The notes under the pieces: generated by a model | The model's input: the letters and a program-made list of their open reading frames with translations, nothing else | Databases searched by the model: none | What the model was told of the DNA's origin: nothing | Shown here: positions 1 to 5,749 of the stretch, piece after piece | How positions within the stretch are numbered: position 1 is the first letter of the stretch | How the letters are laid out: every line of letters begins with the position of its first letter | Position numbers and translations under genes: made by a program | Source: Promethearchaeota archaeon | Lineage (GTDB): Archaea > Asgardarchaeota > Lokiarchaeia > Sigynarchaeales > SOKP01 | Assembly: GCA_030668025.1 (NCBI GenBank) | Contig: DAOUUT010000094.1 | Location: 1-12,212 of the forward strand | Length of the DNA: 12,212 bases | Direction: 5' to 3'

Positions 1-237
1 CATCCGGGCGTGGCGGCAGACGATGTCGGTGGCGGTATAGCCCTCCGGATGCCCCACGTGCAGACCGGCGCCGCTGGGATAGGGGAACATATCAAGGACG
101 TAAAGCTTGGGCTTGTCGACGAAGCCCGGGGCGCCGGGATTCGGTTGAACAAACGTCTGGTTATCGTCCCAGTATTTCTGCCATTTGGGCTCGATCTCGG
201 GAAAAGGATACGAATTGCTTTTAACTGTTTCGGACAT
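1..237 (-). CDS. leuS: Leucyl-tRNA synthetase, N-terminal 79 residues (runs off window start)
   Basis: Read on the minus strand from the ATG at 237-235, this gives 79 residues open to the window edge. LeuRS is a class I aminoacyl-tRNA synthetase that charges tRNA-Leu in the cytoplasm. The N-terminal stretch [15 protein letters not shown] is typical of LeuRS, and [22 protein letters not shown] (residues 50-71) holds the class I HIGH signature as HVGH at residues 60-63. This form is bacterial; archaeal LeuRS reads differently here. A GGAG at 246-243 lies about five bases before the ATG and supports the start. Its GC-rich third codon positions contrast sharply with every gene after about 640. 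The contrast supports the view that bases 1-625 come from a different, bacterial genome. The identification is firm; the exact bacterial group is not. Confidence 0.93.
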   Translation of the reverse strand, partial: MSETVKSNSYPFPEIEPKWQKYWDDNQTFVQPNPGAPGFVDKPKLYVLDMFPYPSGAGLHVGHPEGYTATDIVCRHARM

Positions 238-296
238 CAGGTCTCCATTGTCATTTTAACTCGCTAAAATAAAGAAAGACAGGCAAATATACAAGC

Positions 297-324
297 GTAA
301 ACAGTGAACAGTAAACGGTAAACG
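297..324. repeat. Four tandem heptamers GTRAACR
   Basis: Four adjacent 7-base units read GTAAACA, GTGAACA, GTAAACG and GTAAACG. They differ only at A/G positions. Short degenerate runs of this kind occur in bacterial intergenic DNA, and no function can be assigned. They lie about 60 bases upstream of the leuS start on the other strand, so they could also be part of a promoter region. Confidence 0.6.
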
Positions 325-352
325 GATGTAAATTGTGTTGAGTGAATGGAAA

Positions 353-449
353 GATAGTCGCGTCATCCTGCCTGTGCCGATGAATATCGGTAAACTTATT
401 TCAGCCCGCCAACTGGCGGGGTCCCGTAAGGGAGATCTATGCGACTATC
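353..449. repeat. Hairpin-rich intergenic repeat element (REP/MITE-like)
   Basis: Perfect 9-base terminal inverted repeats GATAGTCGC (353-361) and GCGACTATC (441-449) enclose three smaller hairpins. These are CCGAT/ATCGG (377-381 with 386-390), CCCGCC/GGCGGG (405-410 with 415-420, loop AACT) and TCCC/GGGA (422-425 with 430-433, loop GTAA). A 97-base non-coding unit with terminal repeats and internal stems between two genes resembles a repetitive extragenic or miniature mobile element. It encodes no transposase, and only one copy is in the window, so its repetitive nature is inferred. It belongs to the GC-richer bacterial part. Confidence 0.6.
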
Positions 450-565
450 CTGATTCTAATTTTAATTTAATGCGAGGAAAATTGCATCAGGTGTATTAAT
501 CATTTCAAATCCTCACATTTCACATTAAATTTCAATATTAAAAAATAAGCAATAAAGGACCAATC

Positions 566-1297
566 ATGAAAAAACTCACCCTTCTCCTGATCGCAATGCT
601 GGTCATCATCAGCTCTTGCTCCTCAAACCGTGAATTTACAAAATTAAGTTATTCTGAAAAAATCAATGAAGCAATTAAATTGATGAACAAAGTTAGATCC
701 TTGTTAATGGAAATTTCCGAATTTCGAAGTAAAATGGTACTGAAAGGAGCAGAATTTCACGCACTCGTCAAAGAAGTCCAACAAATAGATAAGAACGAGG
801 CAGTAAAACTACTTGAAGCTAAATTGGAAGAACTAAAAACCAAAAAACCCACAATAAATAAAAAATATAAAAAAATTCTGTTAACAGGTTCAGATTTAGA
901 CGATACGGAATTCATTGAATATATCGAAAATCTCGGCTTTCAAATAGTTATCGACGATTTAGGCGTAGGTACAAAATATTTTTGGAATAAAGTTGACGAA
1001 AATAAGGAACCCATACAAGCCTTAGCCGAATATCATTTAGAAAAACCGATTCATTCGACTAAGTTTCCATCTTACGAGAGATTTGATGTCATTAAAAAAT
1101 TAGCAGAAAGCTATAAGGTAGATGGAATTATGAATATTGCTCATAAGTTTTGTGAACCCGTTTTATACGACCATCCTTATTTAAGCAAAAGATTTAAAGA
1201 ATTAGCTATACCATATCTTTTTATTGAAACAGAATATAATAGAGAGTCTTATAAGCAGTTAGCAACAAGATTCGAAGCTTTTGGAGAGATTATTTAA
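566..1297 (+). CDS. Chimeric ORF: lipoprotein signal joined to the C-terminal part of an HgdB/BcrC-type subunit
   Basis: The 243-residue reading frame has two parts. Residues 1-20 are a bacterial lipoprotein signal: MKK, a hydrophobic core, and the lipobox ISSC with Cys18. From about residue 22 the sequence is the C-terminal half of a 2-hydroxyacyl-CoA dehydratase subunit D (HgdB/BcrC-like) protein. The family pattern SEKINEAIKLMNKVRSLL is followed by a Rossmann-like segment (KKILLTGSDLDD, 102-113). The conserved end is HKFCEPVLYDHP (Cys196, a likely [4Fe-4S] ligand) and TRFEAFGEII. Family members are roughly 370-430 residues, so about 160 N-terminal residues, with the first two cluster cysteines, are missing. 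These enzymes are cytoplasmic, so a secretion signal makes no sense. Codon use changes from GC-ending to AT-ending at 626-635. An assembly chimera is likely; the true archaeal gene probably continues upstream elsewhere. The partner subunit follows 16 bases later. Confidence 0.85.
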   Translation: MKKLTLLLIAMLVIISSCSSNREFTKLSYSEKINEAIKLMNKVRSLLMEISEFRSKMVLKGAEFHALVKEVQQIDKNEAVKLLEAKLEELKTKKPTINKKYKKILLTGSDLDDTEFIEYIENLGFQIVIDDLGVGTKYFWNKVDENKEPIQALAEYHLEKPIHSTKFPSYERFDVIKKLAESYKVDGIMNIAHKFCEPVLYDHPYLSKRFKELAIPYLFIETEYNRESYKQLATRFEAFGEII

Positions 1298-1313
1298 AGG
1301 AGGGATTGAAAAA

Positions 1314-2573
1314 ATGTCGAAAGAAAAGAAAAGTGGGATAATGTTAAACGCAACCAACAAGCTAAAAAATGAAATGGGAAGGCATTTTCTAGCGATAGAA
1401 CAAGCGTATAGAGACGGAAAACCAACTGCTTGGGCAACTGCAGGAACTCCTGTTGAGCTTTTATACGCTATGGATGTTCAGGCAATGATGCCTGAAAATT
1501 CAGCAACAATATCGGCAGCGCTTAAACAATCGAAAAATTTTATTGAAATCGCCGAAGATCAAGGATATTCCTACGACTTATGCTCTTATTTCAAAACAAG
1601 TGTTGGTGCCGTGTCAAGTAAAGCTGAAATGAGTGTTGGTGGAACTAGAAAACCTACTTTTATGATGTCAAGCGATGTAATATGTGATACTCATGTTAGA
1701 TGGTTTCAAATACAAGCAGAAAGACTAAATGTACCTCACTTCACGCTAGATATACCTCACGTAGTGAGCAACACGAGCAATCGTCAACGCGACTATTTTA
1801 AAAAATATATCAAAGAACAGCTTTGGGAGCTATTAGATTTTATTACGGAAGTAACAGGTCACGAATATAACGAAGAAAAAGCGAGAGAGGTAGCCTCAAA
1901 TTCCTATGAATTAGGAAAAATATGGCAAGATGTGTTTGAGCTAAGAAAAAATGTTCCCAGTCCAATCTCAACGAGGGATACTTTTGGTGGACTTTTTCCA
2001 TTATTCACAATGCCTGGACTTAAATCTCCGATTAAATTATACAAGAGAATGTATAAAGAAGCAAAAGTAAGGGCAGATGCGGGTGTAGGCGCGCTTGAAA
2101 ACGAAGAATTTAGACTTATGTGGGAGGGTATCCCTTTTTGGTACAATCTAAAATTCTTCTCAAATCTGGAGCGCTGGAACGCTATGATAGTTTACGAACC
2201 TTACGTTTACGCGTTTAGTAAATATACAAATCCAAATATTAAAAAAGATGATGTGTTAAATCATCCAGTAGAATCCATGGCTGAATTAGTTTTAAGTTTT
2301 TGGTATATATACGATCTCGAGACTCGGGTTAAAAAATTCAAAGAAACAATAAAAGAATGGAAAATTGATGGCGTTCTTTTACACAATAACATGTCTTGTA
2401 GACCAAACTCGTGTGGACAATACGATTTGAAGCGTAGCTTAATGGAAGAATTAGATATCCCTAGCTTAATAATAACCAGCGACATGAACGACCCAAGAAA
2501 GCTAAATGAGACTCAAGTGATTAATCAAATCGAGAGTTTTATCGAAATTCTGCGTCAAAGAAAAAAAAAATAA
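1314..2573 (+). CDS. 2-hydroxyacyl-CoA dehydratase / benzoyl-CoA reductase-type subunit (HgdB/BcrB family), complete
   Basis: This 419-residue protein belongs to the family of [4Fe-4S] subunits that use a low-potential electron for dehydration of 2-hydroxyacyl-CoA or reduction of benzoyl-CoA. Three cysteines sit at the usual ligand sites: Cys90 in DLCSYFKTS, Cys124 in SSDVICDTH, and Cys362 in NNMSCRPNSCGQYDL. Other family marks are PENSATISAA (60-69), VPHFTLDIPH (140-149) and DMNDPRKLNETQVINQIES (390-408). I chose the ATG at 1314 over the in-frame ATG at 1281. The 1314 start has AAGGAGG at 1297-1303, about ten bases upstream, while the 1281 start overlaps the previous gene and adds 11 unlikely residues. 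With the truncated gene upstream it forms the usual two-subunit pair. The ATPase activator (HgdC/BcrA,D type) is not in the window. The substrate cannot be told; 2-hydroxyacyl-CoA and aryl-CoA are both possible. Confidence 0.9.
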   Translation: MSKEKKSGIMLNATNKLKNEMGRHFLAIEQAYRDGKPTAWATAGTPVELLYAMDVQAMMPENSATISAALKQSKNFIEIAEDQGYSYDLCSYFKTSVGAVSSKAEMSVGGTRKPTFMMSSDVICDTHVRWFQIQAERLNVPHFTLDIPHVVSNTSNRQRDYFKKYIKEQLWELLDFITEVTGHEYNEEKAREVASNSYELGKIWQDVFELRKNVPSPISTRDTFGGLFPLFTMPGLKSPIKLYKRMYKEAKVRADAGVGALENEEFRLMWEGIPFWYNLKFFSNLERWNAMIVYEPYVYAFSKYTNPNIKKDDVLNHPVESMAELVLSFWYIYDLETRVKKFKETIKEWKIDGVLLHNNMSCRPNSCGQYDLKRSLMEELDIPSLIITSDMNDPRKLNETQVINQIESFIEILRQRKKK

Positions 2574-2709
2574 ACAAATACAAAAAATAATTTACCGTAA
2601 ACTTAAATTTCTTCCTTCTCTAAATCTAACATTTTCTTAATAGGAATGAGAGAAATTAGATATACGGATGTAAATAATATTATTAGATTTATGATAAATG
2701 AATTAACCA

Positions 2710-2753
2710 TTAATCAGTCATTAATTACTTTTTTTAGTGGATTAATTGATTAA
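2710..2753. repeat. Imperfect AT-rich hairpin
   Basis: TTAATCA (2710-2716) pairs with TGATTAA (2747-2753), and ATTAAT (2720-2725) with ATTAAT (2741-2746). A three-base bulge (2717-2719) and a 15-base loop containing a T run complete the structure. It might help end transcription from the dehydratase pair or be a decayed element end. In DNA this AT-rich such a structure could also be chance. Confidence 0.3.
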
Positions 2754-2890
2754 AAAATCAATAAATTTGATGTAGAGAATATATAATTATTTATGTTAAT
2801 AACTTTCAATATAATCAATAAATATGAGATTTTGTCTGAGGAAATATGAAATAACTTTATGAATTTTCAATTGAATTAAGAATAAAGTAA

Positions 2891-2916
2891 AACATATAAG
2901 TAAAGAAATCTTTACT
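2891..2916 (+). promoter_or_regulatory. Candidate TATA box and perfect palindromic operator of the vapBC-type operon
   Basis: AACATATAAG (2891-2900) resembles an archaeal TATA box. It runs directly into AGTAAAGA-AA-TCTTTACT (2899-2916), a perfect 8-2-8 inverted repeat. Transcription would be expected to start near 2920, giving a leader of about 25 bases before the ATG at 2946. AbrB-type antitoxins usually bind such palindromes and repress their own operon. Binding here would block TBP or the start site. The palindrome is seen directly; its role is inferred. Confidence 0.55.
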
Positions 2917-2945
2917 AAATAGTAGGAATCAATAGGTTATCAACC

Positions 2946-3179
2946 ATGATTGTTGGAACATCCATTATTAGTGAGAAGGGTCAAGTTACTATCCCTAAGG
3001 AAATTAGAGATAAGTTGGGTATTGTTCAAGGAGATAGGTTAGTCTTTGATTTGAAGGGTAACGAGATTATTATCAAAAAAACAGGAACAAATAAAGTATC
3101 AAAAATATTAAAAAAACAAAAGCCATGGAAAATTAGTAGCGTTGAATTTCAAAGAAAGTTGCGTGATGAGTGGGAATGA
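2946..3179 (+). CDS. vapB: AbrB/SpoVT-domain antitoxin, VapB-like
   Basis: The 77-residue protein has an N-terminal swapped-hairpin AbrB domain (about residues 4-46). Its core, SEKGQVTIPKEIRDKLGI followed by QGDRLVFDL, is diagnostic of AbrB/MazE-type DNA-binding antitoxins. The C-terminal tail (about 50-77: a lysine-rich stretch, then KPWKISSVEFQRKLRDEWE) would thread over the toxin and cover its active site. Its stop codon overlaps the start of the PIN-domain gene as ATGA (3176-3179), so the two are almost certainly co-translated. The upstream palindrome at 2899-2916 suggests autoregulation. Length and order are normal for a VapBC module. The family call is firm; the cellular trigger and target RNA are unknown. 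Confidence 0.9.
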   Translation: MIVGTSIISEKGQVTIPKEIRDKLGIVQGDRLVFDLKGNEIIIKKTGTNKVSKILKKQKPWKISSVEFQRKLRDEWE

Positions 3180-3631
3180 AAATTGGATTAGATACAAATA
3201 TCTTCCTTAATGTTAAGAATAAAGAAGAACCTTTTTATCAATATTCTGAAGCTATATTAAATGCAATTGATGAAGGGAAGTTGAAAGCGGTTATATCTAT
3301 TATATCTATTGCTGAATTATGTGTTGGATATTATAGAAAAAATGAATTAATTGACAAGGATGAATTCATAGCAGGAATATATTCAAATAAAAACTATGAT
3401 ATGATTGAAATGAATTTAAAAGTGGCGGATAAAGCTGGAGAGATTAAAAATAAGAGCAATCTAAAACTACCAGATTCCATTATAACTGCAAGTATATTAC
3501 TAGAAGGTGCTTCTTGTTTAATAACAAATGATGGAGAGTTTGAAAATGCAAAAGATTTTATTTCTGTATATACATCTAAAGCATTTTACGAGAATTATCT
3601 TCAAAGAAATGGAAAATTGATGGCATCATAA
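3176..3631 (+). CDS. vapC: PIN-domain ribonuclease toxin, VapC-like
   Basis: The 151-residue protein is a PIN-domain endoribonuclease. The acidic metal-binding residues are in place: Asp6 in LDTNIF, Glu47 in IAELCVGY, Asp100 in LPDSIITA and Asp119 in ITNDGEF. VapC toxins cut specific RNAs, often tRNA or rRNA, when freed from their antitoxin. I prefer the ATG at 3176, which overlaps the antitoxin stop as ATGA and starts with MKIGLDTN. A GTG at 3170 would add two residues. The gene ends 22 bases before the stop of the convergent aldo/keto reductase gene. The active site is complete, so it is probably functional. Its target cannot be predicted from sequence. Confidence 0.9.
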   Translation: MKIGLDTNIFLNVKNKEEPFYQYSEAILNAIDEGKLKAVISIISIAELCVGYYRKNELIDKDEFIAGIYSNKNYDMIEMNLKVADKAGEIKNKSNLKLPDSIITASILLEGASCLITNDGEFENAKDFISVYTSKAFYENYLQRNGKLMAS

Positions 3632-3653
3632 TGATTTTTATTTAACAAATTAA

Positions 3654-4535
3654 TTACTCTGGAAATAGCGGTTGAAATTCATTTTCTCTTGCCATATTAA
3701 CGATCTTTTCTAGTTCTTCAGCATCAAGTTTCTTATACCGCTTAACGGCATTCAAAACTAATGGCCATAGCCTCACATCACAGGGCAAGGAATAAGTTGT
3801 AACTCCATCTTGTGACAATGTAAACCACACGGCTTGGTTAACCAATTCTTGTTTATCAAGAGGTTCGTACCATGTTTTATAGGTAGGAACCCCCTTCCAT
3901 CTGTTTTTAGAAATGGCTTTAATAGCTGTAACTCCAATGTTTTTATCTCGAGTGATTTGAAGAATCTTTTTAAAATTGTTGACGGGATTAGGGTTTACAA
4001 GTGAGGCAACATAAACGGGTAGAAGAACAGTGTCAAAATCATCGGATAACTTGAGTGCTTTCTGCAGTATTCTTACATCATCGTGTGCTGTAATACCGAT
4101 ATGCTTTATTAAACCCGTTTCCTTAGCTTCTTTGAAGGCTTCCATGGCTCCATCTTTTCCAAGGATTTGATGCAATTCCTCCATTGACGAGACCGCGTGA
4201 AACTGGTACAAATCAAAGTGTGTTGTGTTAAGATGTTCTAACGATCGGTTAAGCTGTCTCCAAGCCCCTTTCTTTGTTCTTTTCAATGTTTTTTCCGCTA
4301 GAAAAAATTTATCTCGATATTTTTGTATCCAAGGGTTAAGTCGTACTTCTGCCTTACCATAGGTTGGAGCGACATCTATCATGTTAATTCCATGATCCAT
4401 TGCGAGCTTTACAGCCTTGTCGGCTTCAATTTGATCGACATACCCGAGCCCGCATCCTCCCATCGCAATTATTGTAATCTTAGCTCTAGTTTTACCAAAA
4501 ACGCGAGTTTCCAAAACGCGAGTTCCCCCCCCCAA
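3654..4535 (-). CDS. Aldo/keto reductase family oxidoreductase
   Basis: The 293-residue TIM-barrel protein belongs to the NAD(P)H-dependent aldo/keto reductases, which interconvert carbonyls and alcohols in the cytoplasm. Counting from the TTG at 4535, the catalytic tetrad is present: Asp54 and Tyr59 in NMIDVAPTYGKAE, Lys82 in FLAEKT and His113 in FDLYQFHAV. KHIGITAHD and the C-terminal GVTTYSLP fit the family. There is no C-terminal ferredoxin-like extension. The start is uncertain. The open frame begins at TTG 4535, but a better ATG at 4542-4540 is thrown out of frame by a run of nine G (4533-4525 on this strand). With eight or eleven G the protein would start MQFGGGTRVLE. A duplicated 12-mer follows in residues 5-13. 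The gene is divergent from the ferredoxin-nitroreductase gene, so the two may share control. The substrate is unknown. Confidence 0.88.
   Translation of the reverse strand: MGGGTRVLETRVFGKTRAKITIIAMGGCGLGYVDQIEADKAVKLAMDHGINMIDVAPTYGKAEVRLNPWIQKYRDKFFLAEKTLKRTKKGAWRQLNRSLEHLNTTHFDLYQFHAVSSMEELHQILGKDGAMEAFKEAKETGLIKHIGITAHDDVRILQKALKLSDDFDTVLLPVYVASLVNPNPVNNFKKILQITRDKNIGVTAIKAISKNRWKGVPTYKTWYEPLDKQELVNQAVWFTLSQDGVTTYSLPCDVRLWPLVLNAVKRYKKLDAEELEKIVNMARENEFQPLFPE
4498..4533. repeat. Small tandem duplication plus C9/G9 tract at the aldo/keto reductase start
   Basis: AAAACGCGAGTT occurs at 4498-4509 and again at 4513-4524 (period 15), directly followed by nine C at 4525-4533. On the coding strand this is a G9 run followed by two copies of AACTCGCGTTTT. 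One copy fits a normal family N-terminus (TRVFGKT); the second copy and the G run look like extra sequence. The G run decides whether ATG 4542 is in frame. Confidence 0.7.
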
Positions 4536-4564
4536 ATTGCATATAGGAATACCATCTACATCCC

Positions 4565-4581
4565 ATAATATAAAATATTAT
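4565..4581. promoter_or_regulatory. Palindrome / candidate TATA box in the divergent intergenic region
   Basis: ATAATAT-AAA-ATATTAT is a perfect 7-3-7 inverted repeat. On the minus strand it reads as a TATA-like TTTTATATTAT centred about 30 bases before the ATG at 4542. That spacing suits an archaeal promoter giving a leaderless transcript. It lies about 100 bases upstream of the divergent ferredoxin-nitroreductase start and could also be a regulator site. The palindrome is seen; both functions are inferred, and chance is possible in such AT-rich DNA. Confidence 0.4.
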
Positions 4582-4673
4582 ACAATAAAATTTAAAGGTT
4601 AATTAATTCATTAAGAATTATTCTTTAAAATCGTATTTTTAATAAAATTTAATAAATTTTCGAGTGTGTTGAA

Positions 4674-5486
4674 ATGCCAATAATTGGGATTGATTACGAT
4701 AAATGTACTAGTTGTGGGATTTGTATAAGTGCTTGTACTTCCCTAGAAGTATATTCCAAAAGCAATAAAGCAGATAATAAAATCATATTTGATCATGAGA
4801 AAAAATGCATATTATGTGGACAATGCATTGCACAATGCCCTGAAGATGCTATAATTTACGAAAACATGGGAGAAAGTTTCACTTTCGACGAAATTGGCGA
4901 GCTTTCTTCCCTTATACCTTATGAAAATATGTTCAAGTTTCTCGCAGCAAATCGTTCTATTCGTAGATATAAGAAGGATAAGGTGCCTATAGAAATTTTG
5001 AATAAAGTTATTAAGGCAATGGAATACGCTCCCACAGCAGCTAACATGAGGCCTGAAAACTTCGTTTTAATATCCGATTCAGATTTGATTAAAAAGATGT
5101 CTGATGCGATTGTAGAAGAATTTAGCAAGGATCCCTCGTTAAAGGAGCAATTCAGTAGGCAACTAGAATTTCACGCAAAACAGATGCGAAGCCCTGCTTA
5201 TTTTGACGCCCCTCACATTATAATTATATCCTCTCCTTTCAACATGATAATGGGAGGTTTCAATATTGGAAATATAATTACATACGGGAGATTAGCTGCC
5301 CAATCGCTCGGTTTAGGCACTTGTTGGAATGGTTGGACCCACTTCGCATTCCATAAAAACCCCAAGTTAAAAAGATTGGCCAAGATACGAGGTAGTCTAG
5401 TAACTGCATTAATAATTGGCTATGCAGATAACAAATATTATCGCGTTCCCCCTCGTTCAAAAAAGGATGTAAAGGTTTTTGAGTGA
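4674..5486 (+). CDS. Nitroreductase-family flavoprotein with N-terminal 2x[4Fe-4S] ferredoxin domain
   Basis: The 270-residue fusion starts with a bacterial-type ferredoxin domain. Cluster-binding cysteines are 11, 14, 17 and 21 (CTSCGICISAC) and 45, 48, 51 and 55 (CILCGQCIAQCP), so both [4Fe-4S] sites are complete. The nitroreductase domain covers about 90-260. It has NRSIRRYKKD (93-102) and APTAANMRPENFVLI (119-133), which match the FMN-binding regions, and further on GRLAAQSLGLGTCWNGW and a C-terminal GYADNKYYRVPPR. Such proteins pass electrons from a ferredoxin pool to FMN and reduce an unknown acceptor. They are common in anaerobic archaea and clostridia. The first domain lacks the usual proline after its fourth cysteine. 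The gene is divergent from the aldo/keto reductase gene. The ATG at 4674 is the only sensible start; an AATAAA-rich box lies about 26 bases upstream. Confidence 0.92.
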   Translation: MPIIGIDYDKCTSCGICISACTSLEVYSKSNKADNKIIFDHEKKCILCGQCIAQCPEDAIIYENMGESFTFDEIGELSSLIPYENMFKFLAANRSIRRYKKDKVPIEILNKVIKAMEYAPTAANMRPENFVLISDSDLIKKMSDAIVEEFSKDPSLKEQFSRQLEFHAKQMRSPAYFDAPHIIIISSPFNMIMGGFNIGNIITYGRLAAQSLGLGTCWNGWTHFAFHKNPKLKRLAKIRGSLVTALIIGYADNKYYRVPPRSKKDVKVFE

Positions 5487-5599
5487 AATATGTTTCACTC
5501 ATCTACTTCAAAAAAAAAATTAAATGTACCTAAAAGAGAACGACTAACACTTTTTTTAATAAACAATCAAAATTTTATTTAAAGTAACTTAAGAAAATT

Positions 5600-5614
5600 T
5601 TTGGTTTAACCAAA
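5600..5614. promoter_or_regulatory. Perfect dyad TTTGGTT-T-AACCAAA
   Basis: A 7-1-7 perfect inverted repeat lies in the 263-base gap between the nitroreductase and histidine kinase genes and is followed by a T run (5616-5621). The one-base spacer is too short for an RNA hairpin with the full stem, so a dimeric DNA-binding protein is a better fit than a terminator. No regulator is identified. Confidence 0.35.
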
Positions 5615-5655
5615 CTTTTTTAACGAATTAGTACATAATGGTAGATAGAAAGTAA

Positions 5656-5683
5656 AAAAATTGATCTTCGCTTCTCAATTTTT
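5656..5683 (+). terminator. Terminator-like hairpin upstream of the histidine kinase gene
   Basis: AAAAATTGA (5656-5664) pairs perfectly with TCAATTTTT (5675-5683) around a ten-base loop, TCTTCGCTTC, and the right arm ends in a T run. It could end transcription of the nitroreductase gene, though it is 170 bases past the stop codon, or form in the leader of the kinase mRNA. The stem is weak because it is almost all A-T. Confidence 0.35.
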
Positions 5684-5749
5684 AACAAATGTGTGCAAAA
5701 ATCTAATAATTTATCAAAGTTCTTATTAAAAAGAGGTTTCATTTCATAG

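Larger units (their letters stand above)
238..565. other. Bacterial intergenic spacer between divergent genes
   Basis: This 328-base gap separates the leftward leuS head from the rightward lipoprotein start. It holds a short heptamer tandem repeat (297-324), a hairpin-rich element with terminal inverted repeats (353-449), and an AT-rich stretch (about 450-550) that should carry the promoter of the gene at 566. I see no coding sequence and no tRNA in it. AAAGGA at 554-559 is a good Shine-Dalgarno site six bases before the ATG at 566. Confidence 0.7.
2574..2945. other. AT-rich intergenic region before the toxin-antitoxin operon
   Basis: The 372 bases are very AT-rich. They contain an imperfect hairpin at 2710-2753 and, near the downstream end, the toxin-antitoxin promoter and operator (2891-2916). 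A 35-codon frame starts at ATG 2646 and ends at 2753, but it overlaps the hairpin, has only TAGGA three bases ahead of it, and matches nothing I know. I find no tRNA or insertion-sequence end. Confidence 0.6.

Noticed and set aside
10..267. Plus-strand open frame of 85 codons
   Set aside because: It lies opposite the leucyl-tRNA synthetase gene, whose HVGH motif and start are clear on the minus strand; the plus-strand product resembles nothing.
1281..1313. Upstream in-frame ATG for the second dehydratase subunit
   Set aside because: It overlaps the preceding gene, while the ATG at 1314 has an excellent AAGGAGG at the right distance.
2646..2753. 35-codon open frame in the gap
   Set aside because: No good ribosome site, overlaps a hairpin, very AT-rich, and resembles no known protein.
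3291..3312. Tandem TATATCTAT-like repeat inside the vapC gene
   Set aside because: It simply encodes the Ile-Ser-Ile-Ile-Ser-Ile strand of the PIN domain and is explained by coding.
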